A DNA stretch of 64,000 bases from Lachnospiraceae bacterium (GCA_902363445.1 CABJAB010000005.1:270722-334721); one strand, 5' to 3'. Shown: positions 25,878 through 35,316, numbered from the stretch's first letter. Translations and numbers: made by a program. The notes: generated by a model from the sequence alone, not told the origin.

Positions 25878-28541
25878 ATGGAAATAAAGAAATACCAGAT
25901 CAAAGTCATAGAGAAGCTGCGCCGTTTTCTGGAGCTTTTGAGTACGGAGGAGACGGTCTCGGAGGCGTACAAGAAATTATGGGAGGAACAGGGAGTGCAG
26001 CTGGGGCCTGACGGTATGCCGGCCTACCAGAATATCATCCGGAGGACCCCTCATGTATGCTTTAAGGTTCCGACCGGAGGAGGAAAGACATATCTGGCAT
26101 GCAACTCACTGAAGCCGGTTTTCGACGCGCTGAGTCCGGAACGGATTAAAGTGGCTGTATGGCTGGTGCCTACCGATACGATTCTGGAACAGACAGTTGA
26201 AAATCTGAAGGATACGGCTCATCCCTACAGACAGAAAATAGACGGAGATTTTGGCGGACGGGTGGAAGTATATACAAAAGAGGAACTGCTTGGAGGAAAG
26301 AATTTTAACTACGGTACGGTGATCGAGCAGCTATCCATCCTGGTGCTTTCCTACGATTCTTTTCGGTCCAGCCGGAAAGAGGGACGAAAGGCTTATCAGG
26401 AGAACAGCAGCCTGCTGCCCTTCCAGAGAGCCCTTGGCGAGCCGGAGCATGTGGTGAAGGGAGCTGACAAGACGTCGCTGATTCAGGTCATAAGTCAGCT
26501 GTCCCCCTTTGTGATCGTGGATGAGAGCCATCATGCGAGAAGCAGTCTGAGTCTGGAGATGCTGGAAAATTTCAATCCGTGCTTTGTGCTGGATCTGACG
26601 GCCACTCCCCGGCCTGAGAGCAATATAATCGCGTATGTGGACGCGGCTCAGCTGAAAGAAGAGCACATGGTAAAGCTGCCGGTGGTGGTGTATAACCGGG
26701 ATAGCCAGACAGAAGTCATAGCGGATGCTATAGATCTGCGGAACAATCTGGAAAGGCTGGCGGAAGAAGAGGAAAAGCAGAGCGGGAGATATATAAGGCC
26801 CATTGTATTATTCCAGGCGCAGCCCAGAGGGAGAGAAGACAGCGCCACATTTCAGAAGCTTAAAGAAAAACTCATCGCCGGCGGAGTGCCGGCCGGAGAG
26901 ATCGCGGTAAAGACTGCGGAAGTCAATGAGCTCAGGGACAAAGAGCTGACCGAGAAGGACTGCAGTATCCGGTATATCATCACAGTCAACGCACTGAAGG
27001 AAGGATGGGACTGCCCCTTTGCTTATGTTCTGGCGACGCTTGCTAATAAAACCTCCCGCGTGGATGTGGAGCAGGTCATTGGCCGGATTTTGCGGCAGCC
27101 TTATACGAAGCAATGTGAGGTGCCTGCCCTTAACATGTCCTATGTCCTGACTTCCTCTAATGATTTTCGAAATACGGTTGATGAGATCGTAAAGGGGCTT
27201 AACAGCGCCGGCTTCAGCAGCAGGGACTGCCGGGTACCGGGAGCGGAAGAAGAAGCGGAAGAAAAAGCGGAAGGCAGAGAAACGTGTGCCGGTGGAATGG
27301 ATACAGGCCGGGATTCTATAAGCTTACAGAGAACGGAGACAGAAGAATTTCTGGACTTTGATGACAGGAAGCTGGAGAAGGAGCTGGAAAAACGCAGAGA
27401 GAGGAATGAGCATCAGACGGAGCCGCTGCCCTTATTTGGAGCCGCCTCCATGCTGCAGATGGCTTCAGAACAGCTGAAGGCGTATGAAAAAGAGATAAAT
27501 GACACAAAAGGAGAAAGCTTTGACTGGCCGGAAGCCCCGCCCCAGGAGGTGAGAGACAGGATGAAGATCTTCCATATGAAGCCGGAATTCAAAAAAAAGG
27601 CTATGGCGCTGCAGATTCCGGTGTTTTACCGCGAAACACCGTACAATATCATCACAGGCGCCAGCTGTGTGCCGCTTCGCCAGGAGCACCTGACGGAAGG
27701 ATTTACATTGAAGGGCAAGCCATACGATATAAGGCTTGACCATATTTCCCAGGAACTGTACCGCGTGGATGTCGAAGGCTCTGAAGACGCCGTTCCCAAA
27801 GCATTTAAAATGAATGAAATGGAAAGGGCCTATTTCCGGGAGATTTTATCCAAGCTGCCGGAAGAGAGGCGTATCCAGAATCATAAAGAGATTATCTGCA
27901 AACACCTGGGCAGCCTGAATCAGGTGGATTCTCTGGAGCTGGCGGAATATGTAGACCGGATCGTGGATAATATGGACCGGGACCAGCTGGCAGAGCTGGA
28001 AAAAATGGTTTTTGGATACGCGGAGGCTATCAAAAAGAAAGTGCTTGAGCTGCTTAAAAAGCACCAGCTGAAGCAGTTTCAATTGTGGCTGGAACAGGGA
28101 AAGATCACCTGCCGTCCTCATTACCGGCTGCCGGAGACGATCTCGCCTGTTCATGCAGTCACGACCATAGGAATGTCCCTGTACACAGGTGAAGAGAAGA
28201 TGAACAGCCTGGAGCACAAGATGATCATGGCGCTCACCGGTCTTAAGAATGTGGTATGGTGGCATAGGAATATTGCGAAACGCGGCCTGAATATCAGCGG
28301 TTTTGAGAATCACTATCCGGATCTGCTCGTGTTCACGGACAAAGGAAATCTGATCGTGGTCGAGACAAAATCAGAACATCTGGAGAACTGGGACAGCAAG
28401 GACAAGCTGATGCTGGGCCGTGCCTGGGAAAAGGCTGCCGGGAGCCGGTTCCGCTATTATATGGTATTTGATGAAAAACATAATGATTGGGACGGGGCCG
28501 TGACATTTGAAGAGTTTTTTAAGATCATTAAGGAGCTGTAG
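25878..28541 (+). CDS. res: Type III restriction enzyme (Res) helicase-nuclease
   Basis: An 887-residue superfamily 2 helicase-like ATPase with a nuclease end. Motif I is VPTGGGKTYLA (about residue 65), motif II VDESHHARS, motif III DLTATPR, and motif VI VIGRILRQPY. Near the C-terminus, YPDLLVFTDKGNLIVVETK carries the PD-(D/E)xK nuclease pattern (PD...ExK), so the cleaving site looks intact. I chose ATG at 25878 with AAAGGAG 8 bases upstream; TTG at 25854 is in frame but lacks a site. It follows mod by 28 bases and forms the R2M2-type complex with it. Confidence 0.92.
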   Translation: MEIKKYQIKVIEKLRRFLELLSTEETVSEAYKKLWEEQGVQLGPDGMPAYQNIIRRTPHVCFKVPTGGGKTYLACNSLKPVFDALSPERIKVAVWLVPTDTILEQTVENLKDTAHPYRQKIDGDFGGRVEVYTKEELLGGKNFNYGTVIEQLSILVLSYDSFRSSRKEGRKAYQENSSLLPFQRALGEPEHVVKGADKTSLIQVISQLSPFVIVDESHHARSSLSLEMLENFNPCFVLDLTATPRPESNIIAYVDAAQLKEEHMVKLPVVVYNRDSQTEVIADAIDLRNNLERLAEEEEKQSGRYIRPIVLFQAQPRGREDSATFQKLKEKLIAGGVPAGEIAVKTAEVNELRDKELTEKDCSIRYIITVNALKEGWDCPFAYVLATLANKTSRVDVEQVIGRILRQPYTKQCEVPALNMSYVLTSSNDFRNTVDEIVKGLNSAGFSSRDCRVPGAEEEAEEKAEGRETCAGGMDTGRDSISLQRTETEEFLDFDDRKLEKELEKRRERNEHQTEPLPLFGAASMLQMASEQLKAYEKEINDTKGESFDWPEAPPQEVRDRMKIFHMKPEFKKKAMALQIPVFYRETPYNIITGASCVPLRQEHLTEGFTLKGKPYDIRLDHISQELYRVDVEGSEDAVPKAFKMNEMERAYFREILSKLPEERRIQNHKEIICKHLGSLNQVDSLELAEYVDRIVDNMDRDQLAELEKMVFGYAEAIKKKVLELLKKHQLKQFQLWLEQGKITCRPHYRLPETISPVHAVTTIGMSLYTGEEKMNSLEHKMIMALTGLKNVVWWHRNIAKRGLNISGFENHYPDLLVFTDKGNLIVVETKSEHLENWDSKDKLMLGRAWEKAAGSRFRYYMVFDEKHNDWDGAVTFEEFFKIIKEL

Positions 28542-28620
28542 ACAATATGCCGCGAGGCAGCTTGAAATAAAAAATGAGTAGAGAGAAACAGGATAAATAG
28601 CCATTCATAGGAAAAAGTGC

Positions 28621-28649
28621 TTGCAATTTGCGGCAGTATGGTGTAGAAT
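28621..28649 (+). promoter_or_regulatory. asd promoter
   Basis: TTGCAA (28621-28626), 17 bases, TAGAAT (28644-28649), leaving a leader of about 80 bases with one weak hairpin and no recognised riboswitch. Confidence 0.7.
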
Positions 28650-28734
28650 ACTGCAAAGGAAAGACAGATGTGCGCGCAACAAAGACATGTTTGCGCAGCT
28701 TGTCAAATATAATGAAATACGAGGAGAATATGAG

Positions 28735-29826
28735 ATGGATAGGAAAGAGAAACTGAGAGTCGGTGTATTAGGCGCGACAGGTATGGTCGGCCAGCGTTTT
28801 ATTTCCCTGCTGGAGAACCATCCCTGGTATGACGTGGTCACGGTGGCGGCGAGCCCCAGGAGCGCGGGCAAGGCCTATGAGGATGCGGTCGGAGAGCGCT
28901 GGAAGCTGGATACTCCCATGCCGGAAGGCGTGAAGAAGCTGGTAGTGAAGGACCTGCACAACATTGATGAAGTAGTCGCAGATGTGGACTTTGTATTCAG
29001 CGCCGTTGATATGACGAAGGATGAGATTCGTGCTATTGAAGAGGCTTATGCGAAGGCTGAGGTGCCGGTGGTTTCCAATAACAGTGCCCATCGGTGGACG
29101 CCGGATGTGCCGATGATCATCCCCGAACTGAATCCGGAGCATGCAGAGGTGATCGATTCTCAGAAAAAACGTCTTGGAACAAAAAGGGGTTTCATTGCCG
29201 TAAAGCCCAATTGTTCGATTCAGAGCTATACTCCCGCGTTTCATGCGCTTCGTGAGTTTGGAATAAAGACAGCAGTTGTGACTACATATCAGGCTATTTC
29301 CGGTGCGGGCAAGACCTTCAAAGATTGGCCTGAGATGATCGACAACGTGATCCCCTATATAGGTGGCGAAGAAGAAAAATCAGAACAGGAGCCTTTGAAG
29401 ATTTGGGGAAAGGTAGAAGACGGCGTCATCAAGAAAGCTGAGGGGCCGGTGATCACGTCCCAGTGTATCCGTGTTCCGGTGTCCAATGGACATACGGCGG
29501 CCGTTTTTGTGACCTTTGATAAGAAGCCTTCTAAGGAAGAGATTCTGGACCGCTGGGCGAAGTTCGAAGGTGAGCCCCAGAAGCTCGGTCTTCCCAGCGC
29601 TCCGAAGCCGTTCCTTAAATATTTTGAAGAGGATAACCGTCCCCAGGTGAAGCTGGACCGTGACTATGAAAACGGCATGGGTGTGACATTGGGTCGTCTG
29701 AGAGAGGACACGGTATTTGACTACAAATTCGTGGGACTGTCCCATAATACGGTCAGAGGTGCAGCGGGAGGCGCGATTCTCTGCGCGGAGCTTCTGACGG
29801 CGAAAGGATATATCACGAAGAAGTGA
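28735..29826 (+). CDS. asd: Aspartate-semialdehyde dehydrogenase
   Basis: A 363-residue enzyme that reduces aspartyl phosphate to aspartate semialdehyde with NADPH, at the branch to lysine/diaminopimelate, threonine and methionine. The NADP-binding GVLGATGMVGQRF is near residue 9, the active-site cysteine is in KPNCSIQSY, and TYQAISGAGKTF follows. The length and motifs fit the archaeal/fungal-like class also found in Clostridia. The start at 28735 follows GAGGAG; the open frame before it has no site. Confidence 0.94.
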   Translation: MDRKEKLRVGVLGATGMVGQRFISLLENHPWYDVVTVAASPRSAGKAYEDAVGERWKLDTPMPEGVKKLVVKDLHNIDEVVADVDFVFSAVDMTKDEIRAIEEAYAKAEVPVVSNNSAHRWTPDVPMIIPELNPEHAEVIDSQKKRLGTKRGFIAVKPNCSIQSYTPAFHALREFGIKTAVVTTYQAISGAGKTFKDWPEMIDNVIPYIGGEEEKSEQEPLKIWGKVEDGVIKKAEGPVITSQCIRVPVSNGHTAAVFVTFDKKPSKEEILDRWAKFEGEPQKLGLPSAPKPFLKYFEEDNRPQVKLDRDYENGMGVTLGRLREDTVFDYKFVGLSHNTVRGAAGGAILCAELLTAKGYITKK

Positions 29827-29847
29827 TCAATACCCCTAAGTAAAAGA

Positions 29848-29895
29848 ACCGCCGGAATCTGGTCATCAGACTCCGGCGGTCCTTTTATTTTTTTG
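29848..29895. terminator. Terminator of asd, probably bidirectional
   Basis: Stem ACCGCCGGA / TCCGGCGGT, then CCTTTTATTTTTTT on the plus strand; TTCTTTTACTT on the minus strand after the same stem, overlapping the end of the convergent GNAT gene. Confidence 0.85.
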
Positions 29896-30658
29896 GTTCA
29901 TAGAGATAGGCGGTATAAGCCGTATCCCGATGATAACCGAGTTTTTCGGCAAGGGAGACGGAGCGAAGATCATGGGCATCCCAGCTCGGATAGAGGTTCC
30001 GTTCCATACATTGGAGGATCAGAAGAGAAGCGCAGGCACAGGCAAGCCCCCGGTTCCGATATTCCTTTTTAGTATCCACTTCGATTTCTATGCCCTCCCG
30101 ATAAACAGCATAGGAAGAGGCTCCGGAAACCAGACGGCCTTTATAAAGGGCGACAGTCCCGATTCCCATGGACTGATATTGCTGGTAAGAAGAAAAATTG
30201 GAGCAGAGATCTCTGGACCATTCTTCTTCCCAGGCCATGTGATAAAGTGATTCATCGATCATGGCCAGCCGATAACCGTCAGGGATGGCGTTTACATAAG
30301 AGCGAAGCCGGTCACGGTCAAATATATCCGGTTCTTTTTTTATGGAATACCTCTGGAATTTGGAAACGGAAGCTCCACATGTCTGTTCGATACACGTTTC
30401 CCATGGGGGACCTTGAGGAATGAGCAGCGCCGGATAGTGAGGAAGATTCTCTGAAAGAGAGGGAATCAGCTCCGGGCAAGGAAGGCCCGCCAGACAACAA
30501 AAATCTCCAACGATGATCCTGGCAGAACGGGGAGATTCTGCCGAGTCGGCCCATGCTTTTCCCATATAGCCCTGAAGGCAGGACCAGATCATGGTTTCAT
30601 TCCAGTTTTCAAAGAGGGGAAGGATAGAACCGATATTATCACGTTCAATGGGTATCAT
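29885..30658 (-). CDS. GNAT acetyltransferase, GNAT_acetyltran type
   Basis: A 257-residue protein whose C-terminal half is a GNAT fold: GIGTVALYKGRLVSGASSY, then IEIEVDTKKEYRNRGLACAC (the acetyl-CoA loop) and SWDAHDLRSVSLAEKLGY. The N-terminal half is a less conserved domain, an arrangement that I recall from the PF12746 group of Firmicutes. The substrate is unknown. The start at 30658 has AAGGAGG. It is convergent with asd. Confidence 0.82.
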   Translation of the reverse strand: MIPIERDNIGSILPLFENWNETMIWSCLQGYMGKAWADSAESPRSARIIVGDFCCLAGLPCPELIPSLSENLPHYPALLIPQGPPWETCIEQTCGASVSKFQRYSIKKEPDIFDRDRLRSYVNAIPDGYRLAMIDESLYHMAWEEEWSRDLCSNFSSYQQYQSMGIGTVALYKGRLVSGASSYAVYREGIEIEVDTKKEYRNRGLACACASLLILQCMERNLYPSWDAHDLRSVSLAEKLGYHRDTAYTAYLYEPKK

Positions 30659-30735
30659 TTTATACCTCCTTAATAGAGTTCTTTTCATCATAACAGAAAC
30701 GGAAGGACAAGTAAACTCATGAAGGAGAAGTAAAC

Positions 30736-30764
30736 TGGACTTGATTAAATGGCTCTGTTATACT
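30736..30764 (+). promoter_or_regulatory. Promoter of the zinc alcohol dehydrogenase
   Basis: TGGACT (30736-30741), 17 bases, TATACT (30759-30764). Confidence 0.55.
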
Positions 30765-30833
30765 GTATATAGGATAAATGTTTTAGCAGGGCCGGCAAGG
30801 CTTTAAAGAAACAGGATAGTTAGGAGAACAGAT

Positions 30834-31892
30834 ATGTGGGAGAAGGAAAAGATGCTGGCTGTGGTCTATGGAGGCAATAAAGATGTGACGCTGCAGACAA
30901 GAGAGCGTCCGGTTATCCAGAATGAAGGAGACGCCATTGTAGAAGTGACGCTTACTACCATATGCTCCAGCGATATCCATATTAAGCACGGAGCGGTCCC
31001 GCGGGCGGTGCCCGGGGTCATACTAGGACACGAATTCATAGGAACCGTGGCTGAAACCGGAAAAATGGTGAAAAAGATAAAGACAGGAGATCGGGTGGCT
31101 GTAAATGTGGAGACATTCTGTGGAGAATGCTTTTACTGCAAAAGAGGATTTGTGAATAATTGCGCCAATGAGAACGGCGGATGGGCACTGGGATGCCGGA
31201 TAGACGGAGGGCAGGCAGAATATGTCAGGATACCTTTTGCTGACAACGCTCTGACTGTCATTCCCGAGAACGTGACGGACGAACAGGCCTTGTTTACAGG
31301 AGATATCCTGTCCACGGGCTACTGGGCGGCGAAGCTGGGAGAGCTTAAGCCAGCGGATACGGCGGTGGTCATCGGAGCCGGCCCCACTGGGCTGTGTACG
31401 ATGATGTGTGCCAGACTGTACAGTCCGTCAAAGATCATTGCGCTGGACACAGATAGGAAAAGGCTGGAGACTGCAAAAGAGCAGGGGCTGGCGGATATAA
31501 TTCTGTCCCCCGGGAAAGAGGATGCGATAAAGAGAATCCTGGAAGAGACTCATGGAAGAGGCGCTGACGCCGTATTTGAGGCGGCAGGAGGCAGCGATAC
31601 ATTTGAACTGGCCTGGAAAACGGCGAGGCCGAACGCGGTCGTGGTCGTAGTGGCGATGTATGAAGAGGACCAGATTCTTCCCCTTCCCCAAATGTATGGA
31701 AAGAATCTTACCTTTAAGACCGGAGGAGTGGATGGAAGCGACTGCCAGGAGATCATGGATCTGATAGCCTGCGGTAAGCTGGATCCTAGTTTCCTGATCA
31801 CCCACAGATGCCGCCTGAAAGAAATCATGGGGGCGTATGATATATTTGAAAATAAAAGAGAAGATGTCCTGAAATTTGCTGTAAGACCTTGA
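30834..31892 (+). CDS. Zinc-dependent alcohol dehydrogenase (MDR family)
   Basis: A 352-residue medium-chain dehydrogenase. Catalytic-zinc ligands are in TTICSSDIH (Cys) and LGHEF (His, Glu). The structural zinc loop has four cysteines, CGECFYCKRGFVNNC. The nucleotide-binding glycine motif is VVIGAGPTGLC (about residue 180), with ALDTDRKR at the end of the second strand. Which alcohol or polyol it uses cannot be told; relatives act on threonine, sorbitol, butanediol and secondary alcohols. ATG has AGGAGA upstream. It is monocistronic. Confidence 0.88.
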   Translation: MWEKEKMLAVVYGGNKDVTLQTRERPVIQNEGDAIVEVTLTTICSSDIHIKHGAVPRAVPGVILGHEFIGTVAETGKMVKKIKTGDRVAVNVETFCGECFYCKRGFVNNCANENGGWALGCRIDGGQAEYVRIPFADNALTVIPENVTDEQALFTGDILSTGYWAAKLGELKPADTAVVIGAGPTGLCTMMCARLYSPSKIIALDTDRKRLETAKEQGLADIILSPGKEDAIKRILEETHGRGADAVFEAAGGSDTFELAWKTARPNAVVVVVAMYEEDQILPLPQMYGKNLTFKTGGVDGSDCQEIMDLIACGKLDPSFLITHRCRLKEIMGAYDIFENKREDVLKFAVRP

Positions 31893-31920
31893 GGCTTAAA
31901 GCTTCTCCCAGGGAATCTGG

Positions 31921-31949
31921 TTGACAGTTTTCCGGACCGGTAGTAGACT
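31921..31949 (+). promoter_or_regulatory. Promoter of the ArsR gene
   Basis: TTGACA (31921-31926), 17 bases, TAGACT (31944-31949). The following 50 bases are AT-rich with imperfect dyads and could hold the operator. Confidence 0.65.
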
Positions 31950-32008
31950 TATATTGTTGATATTTTGTCAGAATTCCATATTTGATATGATAAACGGAGG
32001 TAACATGG

Positions 32009-32377
32009 ATGAAACAAAAGGAAGAATATGAGATGCCGGTCTGTGACTATATCCATGCAAATCCCGAACTGATCGCTTCTTTAAAAAAGCAGACGCCGGA
32101 TGAAGAAATTCTCGTCCGCCTGGCAGAGTTATTTAAGATTTTCGGTGACCCCACCAGGGTCAAGATCTTATATGTTCTTCTGGAGCATGAGATGTGCGTA
32201 TGTGATATTGCCCAGCTCCTGGGCATGAGCCAAAGCTCCATTTCTCATCAGCTCCGGATATTAAAGCAGAGCTCCCTGGTGAAATTCCGGCGCGATGGAA
32301 AGACTGTATTTTATTCGCTGGCGGATGAACATGTGATGACTATATTAAATCAGGGCTTCGATCATGTGACAGAATAG
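32009..32377 (+). CDS. ArsR/SmtB family metal-sensing repressor
   Basis: A 122-residue winged-helix repressor. The DNA-binding helix is MSQSSISHQLRILKQ. Two metal sites can be read: an alpha-3N type with EMCVCD plus an N-terminal cysteine (VCDYIH), as in CadC, and an alpha-5 type with Asp-x-His-x10-His-x2-Glu in the last 20 residues, as in SmtB/CzrA. Binding of Zn, Cd or Pb should release DNA. CGGAGG lies 8 bases before ATG. No metal exporter is next to it, so it may be autoregulated or act at a distance. Confidence 0.88.
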   Translation: MKQKEEYEMPVCDYIHANPELIASLKKQTPDEEILVRLAELFKIFGDPTRVKILYVLLEHEMCVCDIAQLLGMSQSSISHQLRILKQSSLVKFRRDGKTVFYSLADEHVMTILNQGFDHVTE

Positions 32378-32402
32378 GGATTTCCCTTTCTGTCACTTTT
32401 TT
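32366..32402 (+). terminator. Terminator overlapping the arsR stop codon
   Basis: Stem GTGACAGAA / TTCTGTCAC with an inner AGGGA/CCCT stem, followed by six T residues. The 5' arm contains the last codons of the gene. Confidence 0.85.
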
Positions 32403-32451
32403 ATGTTCACCCGCAATAGGCGGAGGTTGTCGGGGGAGTGCCCCGGTGTTG

Positions 32452-33159
32452 TCATACTCTTTTCAAAAATCTTTTCGTAAATAGAGCTGTCCAGATAGAA
32501 CAGGTTGATACTCCAAGCAGGAACGTAAAGAAATCTGCTCCGTCTGCCAGGAGCTTCCCTATCCAGAAGGACGGAAGAAAAGCCATGAAATAGTGATACG
32601 GGGCAGGTACAAACCATACTAAGATGAGTCCTATAAAACTGAGTCCCATCATTTTTGAAAGTGCAAGCCCTTCTACACGGTTTCCGGCGATGGATGCGAC
32701 CATCATTGCTAAAGAGATTCCGGTAAAACTGCTGATGATGGAGGATAAAAAAATAATCTGCAGCGATAAGGATGAGAGGTTTAACAGGAAAGAAACAGTT
32801 ATCGTGGCAGCAAAAGCCCATATCATGGGGATTCCGATGCGCGCGGATAAATAGGAATACCCCTCCGCAGGAGTGATCTGGTAAAAGGCGCTTAAGCCCT
32901 CATCCCATTCTTCTAAAAGCAAAAATGCCGATATCATTGCTGTGAACATAGGAGTCAGACAGATCATCATGCCGTCCGCCAGGCCATACCAGGCGGTAAT
33001 GGGGAACTGGTATTTGGCTGTCAGGATATGGTTGAGAAAGGGAACGGCGAACTTAAAAAACACCCCGGCCAGAAACGGCGCCGGAATAAGGATGATTAGC
33101 ATGCCGTCCTTTGAAATTTGTTTTAGGCCTATTTTAAAAAGTATCATCGTCTGCTTCAA
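32452..33159 (-). CDS. ABC-2 type exporter permease (second)
   Basis: A 235-residue membrane protein with about six hydrophobic helices, of the ABC-2 type used by drug and lantibiotic exporters. I chose TTG at 33159, which has AAGGAGGG 8 bases upstream and overlaps the stop of the first permease (TTGA); ATG at 33147 is 20 bases from that site. It is the last gene of the tetR-ATPase-permease-permease operon. The substrate is unknown. It resembles three-gene drug exporters of the fluoroquinolone type by layout only. Confidence 0.8.
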   Translation of the reverse strand: MKQTMILFKIGLKQISKDGMLIILIPAPFLAGVFFKFAVPFLNHILTAKYQFPITAWYGLADGMMICLTPMFTAMISAFLLLEEWDEGLSAFYQITPAEGYSYLSARIGIPMIWAFAATITVSFLLNLSSLSLQIIFLSSIISSFTGISLAMMVASIAGNRVEGLALSKMMGLSFIGLILVWFVPAPYHYFMAFLPSFWIGKLLADGADFFTFLLGVSTCSIWTALFTKRFLKRV

Positions 33160-33857
33160 GTGTTTTTCCCTCCTTCTGACCGCAGGGCGGTTCCAATGCG
33201 CTTGTTTGTGAAAAACAATGCGGCGGCGAGCCAGAGGATCAGACTGATCCACATCCGGCAGTTAAAAGCTTTCCCCATATCAATGGAAGCGGCCAGCAAA
33301 CGCCACAGCGCTGTCCCAGGAAACAGCTCCAAGAGGGGATGAGTTATTCCAAACGCTGTCAGTACAGGCGGTATTGACAAAAGAACTACGGGAAGTGTGA
33401 CAATTATCATATAATGATTTACCGAGCGGGCATAGGACGCGGCTGTCAGTCCTATGAGATTAAAGACGACGGCTCCGGTGAATACACTGAAAGACAAGAA
33501 AAAGAAATGGACAGGGCCTTTCATGGCAGTCAGCATGATGAGGTCGGCCGATATCGTTGATAATATCGCCAGGGATATGGACTTTGATAATACATATTCA
33601 ACGGTACGGAGGGGAGAAATACTCCAAAAGCTGTGCAGGCCTTCTCCTTTTTCAAGAAGCCATATCCCGCCGATAAAGAAAAGGCCAAGCATTGCGGGAT
33701 CAGTCAAAATGACGAGGGAGGCTGTTATCTTTTTATATTCTGGGGGGATTACCAGCAGCACGGCGATATAGACCAGACTGAAAAAAGCATACAGAAAATA
33801 AAAACCATATTTCATCTGGAAATGGATATCGTTTTTCAAGGTATTTAGGAATCTCAT
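33156..33857 (-). CDS. ABC-2 type exporter permease (first)
   Basis: A 233-residue membrane protein with about six helices and a short cytoplasmic N-terminus. It overlaps the ATPase stop by 4 bases (ATGA), so the two are made together. The segment WLLEKGEGLHSFWSISPLR and the following helices are like other ABC-2 subunits with two different permeases. It probably forms a heterodimer with the next gene product. The substrate is not known. Confidence 0.8.
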   Translation of the reverse strand: MRFLNTLKNDIHFQMKYGFYFLYAFFSLVYIAVLLVIPPEYKKITASLVILTDPAMLGLFFIGGIWLLEKGEGLHSFWSISPLRTVEYVLSKSISLAILSTISADLIMLTAMKGPVHFFFLSFSVFTGAVVFNLIGLTAASYARSVNHYMIIVTLPVVLLSIPPVLTAFGITHPLLELFPGTALWRLLAASIDMGKAFNCRMWISLILWLAAALFFTNKRIGTALRSEGGKNT

Positions 33858-34714
33858 TGCAGGCCCCTTCCTGTCAGTTCAATAAATATATCTTCAAGCG
33901 TCTGTTCTTTAGAATGGATACTTGTCAGAGTACCTTTTTGCAGCGCGGCCTGAAATTCCTCTGCATGGGCCAAACCGGAAAGAGCACATACGTTTTGTTT
34001 CTCTTTTTCATTGTCCAAAAACCGGTATTCTACTTTTGTGTCTGCTTTGCCTTTGCGTAAAGCATGCGGCGTATCGATCGCTTTGATCGTTCCGCCGGCG
34101 ATAAACGCGACACGGTCGCAGAGCTCCTCTGCATCATGCATATTGTGAGTTGTTAAAATGATGGTCTTGCCCATCTTTTTTTGTTCCAGAATCATATCCT
34201 TTAATATTCTCGCGTTTGCAGGATCAAGACCGCTGGTCGGTTCGTCCAGAAAAAGAAGCTTGGGATCATGGAGCAGGGAGCGTACAAAACCAAGTCTCAT
34301 TTTCATGCCTTTTGAATAGCTTGAAACCTTTTTGTAAACATCATGCTGAAGCCCTACCTTTTCCAAAAGCTCCAGAGGATCACTTGTCCTGCAGGAATAG
34401 AGAGAAGCAAAATAAGTCAGGTTTTCCACGGCCGTAAATTTGCTGTAAAAGTTAGGAAATTCAAAATCTACGCCAATATGTTCATAATAGTCGTGTGCCC
34501 TATGCTTCATCTCCGTACCAAAAACACGAACACTGCCGCGGTAATCCCGAAGGGTTCCCGTCAGTATTTTCTGCATGGTGCTTTTTCCGGCGCCGGACGG
34601 ACCAAGAAAACCAAAGATTTCCCCTTGCTTTACATCAAAGGTGATTCCCCTGATGATATCGTTTTTAGAAGAGGGATATTTTAGAAATACATTTTGCACA
34701 TCAATCACTTTCAT
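33854..34714 (-). CDS. ABC exporter ATP-binding protein
   Basis: A 286-residue ATPase. Walker A is GPSGAGKST (about residue 38), the signature is SYSKGMKMRL, Walker B LLFLDEPTSGLD, and the switch histidine TTHNMHDA. The C-terminal 70 residues are an extra domain common in drug-export ATPases. It is translated with tetR upstream (14-base overlap) and the permease downstream (4-base overlap). The regulator in the same operon suggests induction by the exported compound. Confidence 0.9.
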   Translation of the reverse strand: MKVIDVQNVFLKYPSSKNDIIRGITFDVKQGEIFGFLGPSGAGKSTMQKILTGTLRDYRGSVRVFGTEMKHRAHDYYEHIGVDFEFPNFYSKFTAVENLTYFASLYSCRTSDPLELLEKVGLQHDVYKKVSSYSKGMKMRLGFVRSLLHDPKLLFLDEPTSGLDPANARILKDMILEQKKMGKTIILTTHNMHDAEELCDRVAFIAGGTIKAIDTPHALRKGKADTKVEYRFLDNEKEKQNVCALSGLAHAEEFQAALQKGTLTSIHSKEQTLEDIFIELTGRGLQ

Positions 34715-35297
34715 CGCTTATGATCTCCTTTAATACGCCGTCTAAAATGATTCTCATTACGGCCTGCTGATCGGCGGAGTCATCCTGCTGCAGATTGAGG
34801 AAGCTGACCGCAAGTGTCTGTAATGTTTTTGTCGCAGTCTCAATTCCGCATGTAAAATGAACGCCGTATTCCTGCAGCCTGATCAGCTCGTGGCTGTCAT
34901 CCTTTGTATGCGCTTCGATCACTTCGCGGGGAAGCTTGCGGTACAGATGTTCAGCCGTCTCGCCGTCTGCCTGTTTGAGCATGGGATAACGTTTAAGCGC
35001 CTGAAACATCCAGAGAAAGCACTGTCTGCAGAGTTCTCTCGGCGGTAAAGAGCGGTTTTCATCCAGAAATTCATCCATTTCCCGCCACATTTTTGTCTGC
35101 AGATTTCCTGCGATATCCATATAAAGATGCTCTTTACTGGGATAAAAGGAATAGAAGGAACCTTTGGCGATGCCGGCGGCCCGTACGATTTCATCAATGG
35201 ACACCTTTTTAATGCCGAATGAAGTAAACAGCCGTTCTCCTTCCTGCATTAATTTTTGTCTTATCATTTTTTTCTCTGTATCGCTGAATCTTGGCAT
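34701..35297 (-). CDS. TetR family regulator of the ABC exporter operon
   Basis: A 198-residue TetR repressor. The helix-turn-helix is VSIDEIVRAAGIAKGSFYSFY (about residues 30-50, longest part given), and the C-terminal ligand domain is helical and specific. ATG at 35297 has GGAGG 7 bases upstream. It is the first gene of the exporter operon and faces a palindrome lying between the promoter and its start, so it most likely represses its own operon. Confidence 0.87.
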   Translation of the reverse strand: MPRFSDTEKKMIRQKLMQEGERLFTSFGIKKVSIDEIVRAAGIAKGSFYSFYPSKEHLYMDIAGNLQTKMWREMDEFLDENRSLPPRELCRQCFLWMFQALKRYPMLKQADGETAEHLYRKLPREVIEAHTKDDSHELIRLQEYGVHFTCGIETATKTLQTLAVSFLNLQQDDSADQQAVMRIILDGVLKEIISDESD

Positions 35298-35316
35298 GAT
35301 CGGCCTCCAATCTATA

